From Rhodocollybia butyracea (taxonomy: Eukaryota; Basidiomycota; Agaricomycetes; Agaricales; Omphalotaceae), in NCBI GenBank assembly GCA_015501585.1, contig JADNRY010000935.1, positions 1 through 21,213 on the forward strand: 21,213 nt of DNA, in the 5' to 3' direction. Made by a program: the position numbers and the translations under genes. Of the stretch, positions 18,707 through 21,213 are shown piece by piece. The notes beneath the pieces were generated by a model. That model was not told the origin of the DNA, searched no databases, and worked only from the letters and a program-made list of their open reading frames with translations. Within the stretch, counting starts at the first letter, position 1. The number at the start of each line of letters is the position of its first letter.

Positions 18707-20448
18707 TCACTTTGCGTTACGCCAAGATACCACAATCATCATGCCGCTCGTTTCAATATCATTCAAGTAATCATACACATCACCAGCCTCCTCCTTCATC
18801 CGCTTTCGAAATGCCATAGTAAACACCCTCAAACAGTCCACATCAAACGCTGATGTCCCCGTAGTACAGAGCCTGTCAGGAATCCATCGAGATTGTACCA
18901 TTTCCACAACAGAGGTATCGTTAAAGGTCTCTGCACTGATATTCAATAACCTGAGTGATTTGAGTCTCGGGACAATAGGCGTGGGCTGGGGACGAAGGGA
19001 GCTGGTGCGATGGCCGTGAAGACTTTCGATGAATTTCGACGTTACGGGGCTGAATTGGGGAGGGATGTTCCAGTCGTCAAGAGTAAAATCTTGCAGAGTA
19101 GGGAGAACAATAAGGAGATCGATGAGGTTGGAATCAGATAATGACAAGGTCTCGATAGAGAGCGTTATCAACGGAAAAGAGCACCGTCGTACAAATTTCA
19201 TAAAAAACCCAAGGTTGTTCCATACTTTGTCTACTGGGTTTGGATCATCGCCTTCCTTCCATAAGCATCGTTTTTTAAGATGCAATGTCTTCAGGGAAGG
19301 AAGCTCCAGGAATGAAAAAATAAATCTATTAGGGTAAGGCCCTGTTATGTACCCAGAATCTGAGTGAGTGTCCACCTTGGACGAGCGCGAGATAGGACAA
19401 CTTAGAGTATGCCATTTGTCGTTTACCTCCAAGGAAGATAGGTTAGGGCATCCGTCAAACACGTGTGGAATGTCATTCCTGGGATAGAAAGGAGCAAAGC
19501 CCAAGTGAGATAGTTGCGTATAAGGAAAATCCCATTCAAGGTGGAGCAGTGGCACCTCCAACTCCTTAAGGAGAGGCGCTGTACCAGTAAATAAAGCGAG
19601 ATCTCGAGGTTCGATGTCGTTGATGATATGCAACGTTTTCAGACGAGGGAAAGAGACCGGTGGTAGATCCTGAAAAAGCTCGCCAATGCCATCAGTTCCG
19701 CCATCTCCACCATCGACGGAGAGGAATTGACAGCGTGGCATTTGGGCTAAAAGGTGCTTCAAAAAGGGGTGAAGCACCTTTGGCTCTTGCGGCAGAAAGG
19801 GATTTACATGTATTTCGAGAGTGAGCGTCATTGGCCATTGCTGGGATCGTTCGAGGATGTCGTACAGGGGTAAGAAAAGCTCCGTTGTGTCGTCACCTTC
19901 GTGCTTGCTCCAGTTTGTATCCCAGTCTACTGTTATCCTAAACCATATTGCCGGCAAGGAGAGTGCGTTCCTCCGCCAGTGTGAGCAAACACTGCTAATC
20001 GCCATTGCAGGTTTGCTTCTGAGACCACGGTGAGCCTTGAAATATTTCTCTTCTTCGTGATCATCAGGAGCGTAAACGTGTTCATGTCGCAGCAAGTATC
20101 GAAGATGTGTTGTAGGATCTCGTCGGGAATTTTACGAACTGGAGAAAGCAGGGATTGCACTTGAGTCTCGTACAAGTGTAAGCGTTCCCGTTTCTCCGTG
20201 GTGAGCAGCCTACAAGACTCCAAACGGTGGGTCTCCGCTTCGTAATCCTGCAAGTCTCGTCGAACATTTTCGAGAATCGCCGCGACTTCATTCGGTTCGA
20301 CAGAGGTAGGACCAGATTCTGAGCACAGTCTGTGATGTAGTGCTGGAAAATCGACAAGTACGCGAGGAATGAACGTGTTTTCTCCGCAGGAACAAAGGGG
20401 CAAAGAGCAACTGGTTAGACGCTCAATTTTCGAGATAAGCGCTGGCAC
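18707..20448 (-). CDS. F-box / leucine-rich-repeat-like protein (about 560 aa)
   Basis: Two exons, 20448-20078 and 20018-18707, are joined across a 59-nt intron (20019-20077) with donor GTTTAC, acceptor CTCAG and branch-like CTCAC. This joins the F-box as IPDEILQHIFDTCC-DMNT-SKPAMAISSVCSHWRRNALS, which neither frame gives alone. Residues about 50-100 form a coiled coil (NVRRDLQDYEAETHRL and onward), followed by the F-box (about 104-150) and a long leucine-rich C-terminal region (FPRLKTLHI, PSLKTLHLKK, VPRLKSLRLL). By family knowledge the F-box binds Skp1 in an SCF ubiquitin ligase and the C-terminal part recognises the substrate. The 5' end is uncertain: the frame has an in-frame TAA just before GTG at 20448 and no ATG up to the intron, so a small upstream exon or another start is likely. 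Confidence 0.8.
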
Positions 20449-20744
20449 TTAGCTTGCTGCTTGATCAGTGACGCTTCATTTTTGCTAAAGGCTGGCCCAT
20501 TTCTTCATGGAATTCGATTGCGTCAAAGCTTGCCATTCTTTTCCTTGCCTCCAATTCTCATTTCGAGTCTGGGCTCTAGTCTCTGGAGCAGTGGAGCGGA
20601 TTACCTGCATCGGCGTTTGCGTCGTCATTCCCCCATCTCAATGAGGCCAATGAGCCGGGCCAAGTAGACTTTTTTACTGTTGCGTTTCGGTTTGTATTTA
20701 GTTAGCGGTTGTACAATGTACGTTGACGCATTCTCATTTTCTTT

Positions 20745-21060
20745 TTGTCCTTCTATGTATATGGCGAGCTGAGAGAAGTACTAGTATGTGCCGGGGCAGA
20801 GTGTACACGCGATGGGATGGGAGGATGGGGATGGGGATTAGGTATGTGTTGGATCCAAGTTGGATCTGGTTCATGATGAGGAATTGGGGTATGCTGCCAG
20901 TGGGTGGTGATAGTGTTTTACGGACGGGCTGTGTGAAGTCCTTGAGGTTGATGCATTTTGAAACTTATCCACGTTGATCGATAATCTCGTATCAACTGAT
21001 CCATCCCAACAGATCCCAATCTACCTTTCATATTCCCTCAGTACGACCATCGACGATAAA
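20745..21060 (+). pseudogene. Relic R7, 3' end of the repeated family
   Basis: TATGTATATGGCGAGCTGAG (20755-20774) matches the EYMASW-coding block of R6 (16796-16815), but here the Trp codon is followed by changes giving stops (YMAS-stop-EKY-stop). The GGATGGGAGGATGGGGATGG purine tract, the ACGGACGG and TTATCCACGTTGATCG words and the CAACTGATCCATCCCAAC tail line up with R6, R1 and R4. Only the 3' third of the family is present. Confidence 0.45.
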
Positions 21061-21213
21061 ACTGAGATTGGGATGAGTTTGTAGCTTTGGTTAAGTTCAT
21101 TAAGGCGAAGCTATGGAAGAGAAGCTTGCCATAGTGTTGCTAACTCTAACAGGCTCCAAGGCGTCATTTGCACCAAAGAAATCAAAGGGCAACCAACACG
21201 GCTCTTCTCCTGC

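Overview
The window looks like nuclear DNA of a basidiomycete fungus, most likely an Agaricomycete. The evidence is many short GT-AG introns (51-63 nt) with CTNAY-like branch points, an F-box protein with the Agaricomycete layout (cysteine-containing N-terminus, coiled coil, F-box, leucine-rich C-terminus), and kinase-like domains of the TKL type expanded in that group. There is no bacterial-style operon, rRNA, tRNA or CRISPR array. The species cannot be told from the sequence.

Layout. The window samples a locally duplicated, decaying gene array. A block of about 4.6 kb occurs twice in the same orientation (about 1632-6310 and 10964-15490, offset about 9.3 kb), and the left edge (1-1610) appears to be the tail of a third unit. 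Each block holds, on the minus strand, a gene for a WD40-type beta-propeller fused to a TKL kinase-like domain, and, on the plus strand, relics of an unidentified gene family. The left kinase gene (1708-3903) is intact: six exons, 638 codons excluding the stop. The right copy (11044-13249) keeps every splice site and an open kinase half but has two frameshifting indels in its propeller half.

Between the two blocks lie two non-autonomous DNA transposons with recognisable ends. One is an 815-bp Mutator-like element (8399-9213) with 9-bp target duplications, 42-bp terminal inverted repeats and GTGCGTGC-rich arrays. The other is a 1264-bp CACTA-type element (9383-10646) with CACTA termini, a 3-bp target duplication and 378-bp inverted arms. 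Neither contains a recognisable transposase.

The right part holds a truncated paralogue (15569-15879) and an apparently intact copy (17731-18424) of a small secreted-protein gene, a further relic-family member with an open frame (16490-17173), and a convergent F-box/leucine-rich gene (18707-20448, minus strand). Sequence of the relic family reappears at 20745-21060.

Functions. The kinase-like proteins are probably intracellular signalling or scaffold proteins with a propeller recognition module. The F-box protein should be a substrate adaptor of an SCF ubiquitin ligase. The secreted protein has no recognised domain. Nothing in the sequence links these genes into one pathway; the clustering is best explained by local duplication. 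All gene models are by eye, from splice signals, frame continuity and comparison of the two copies.
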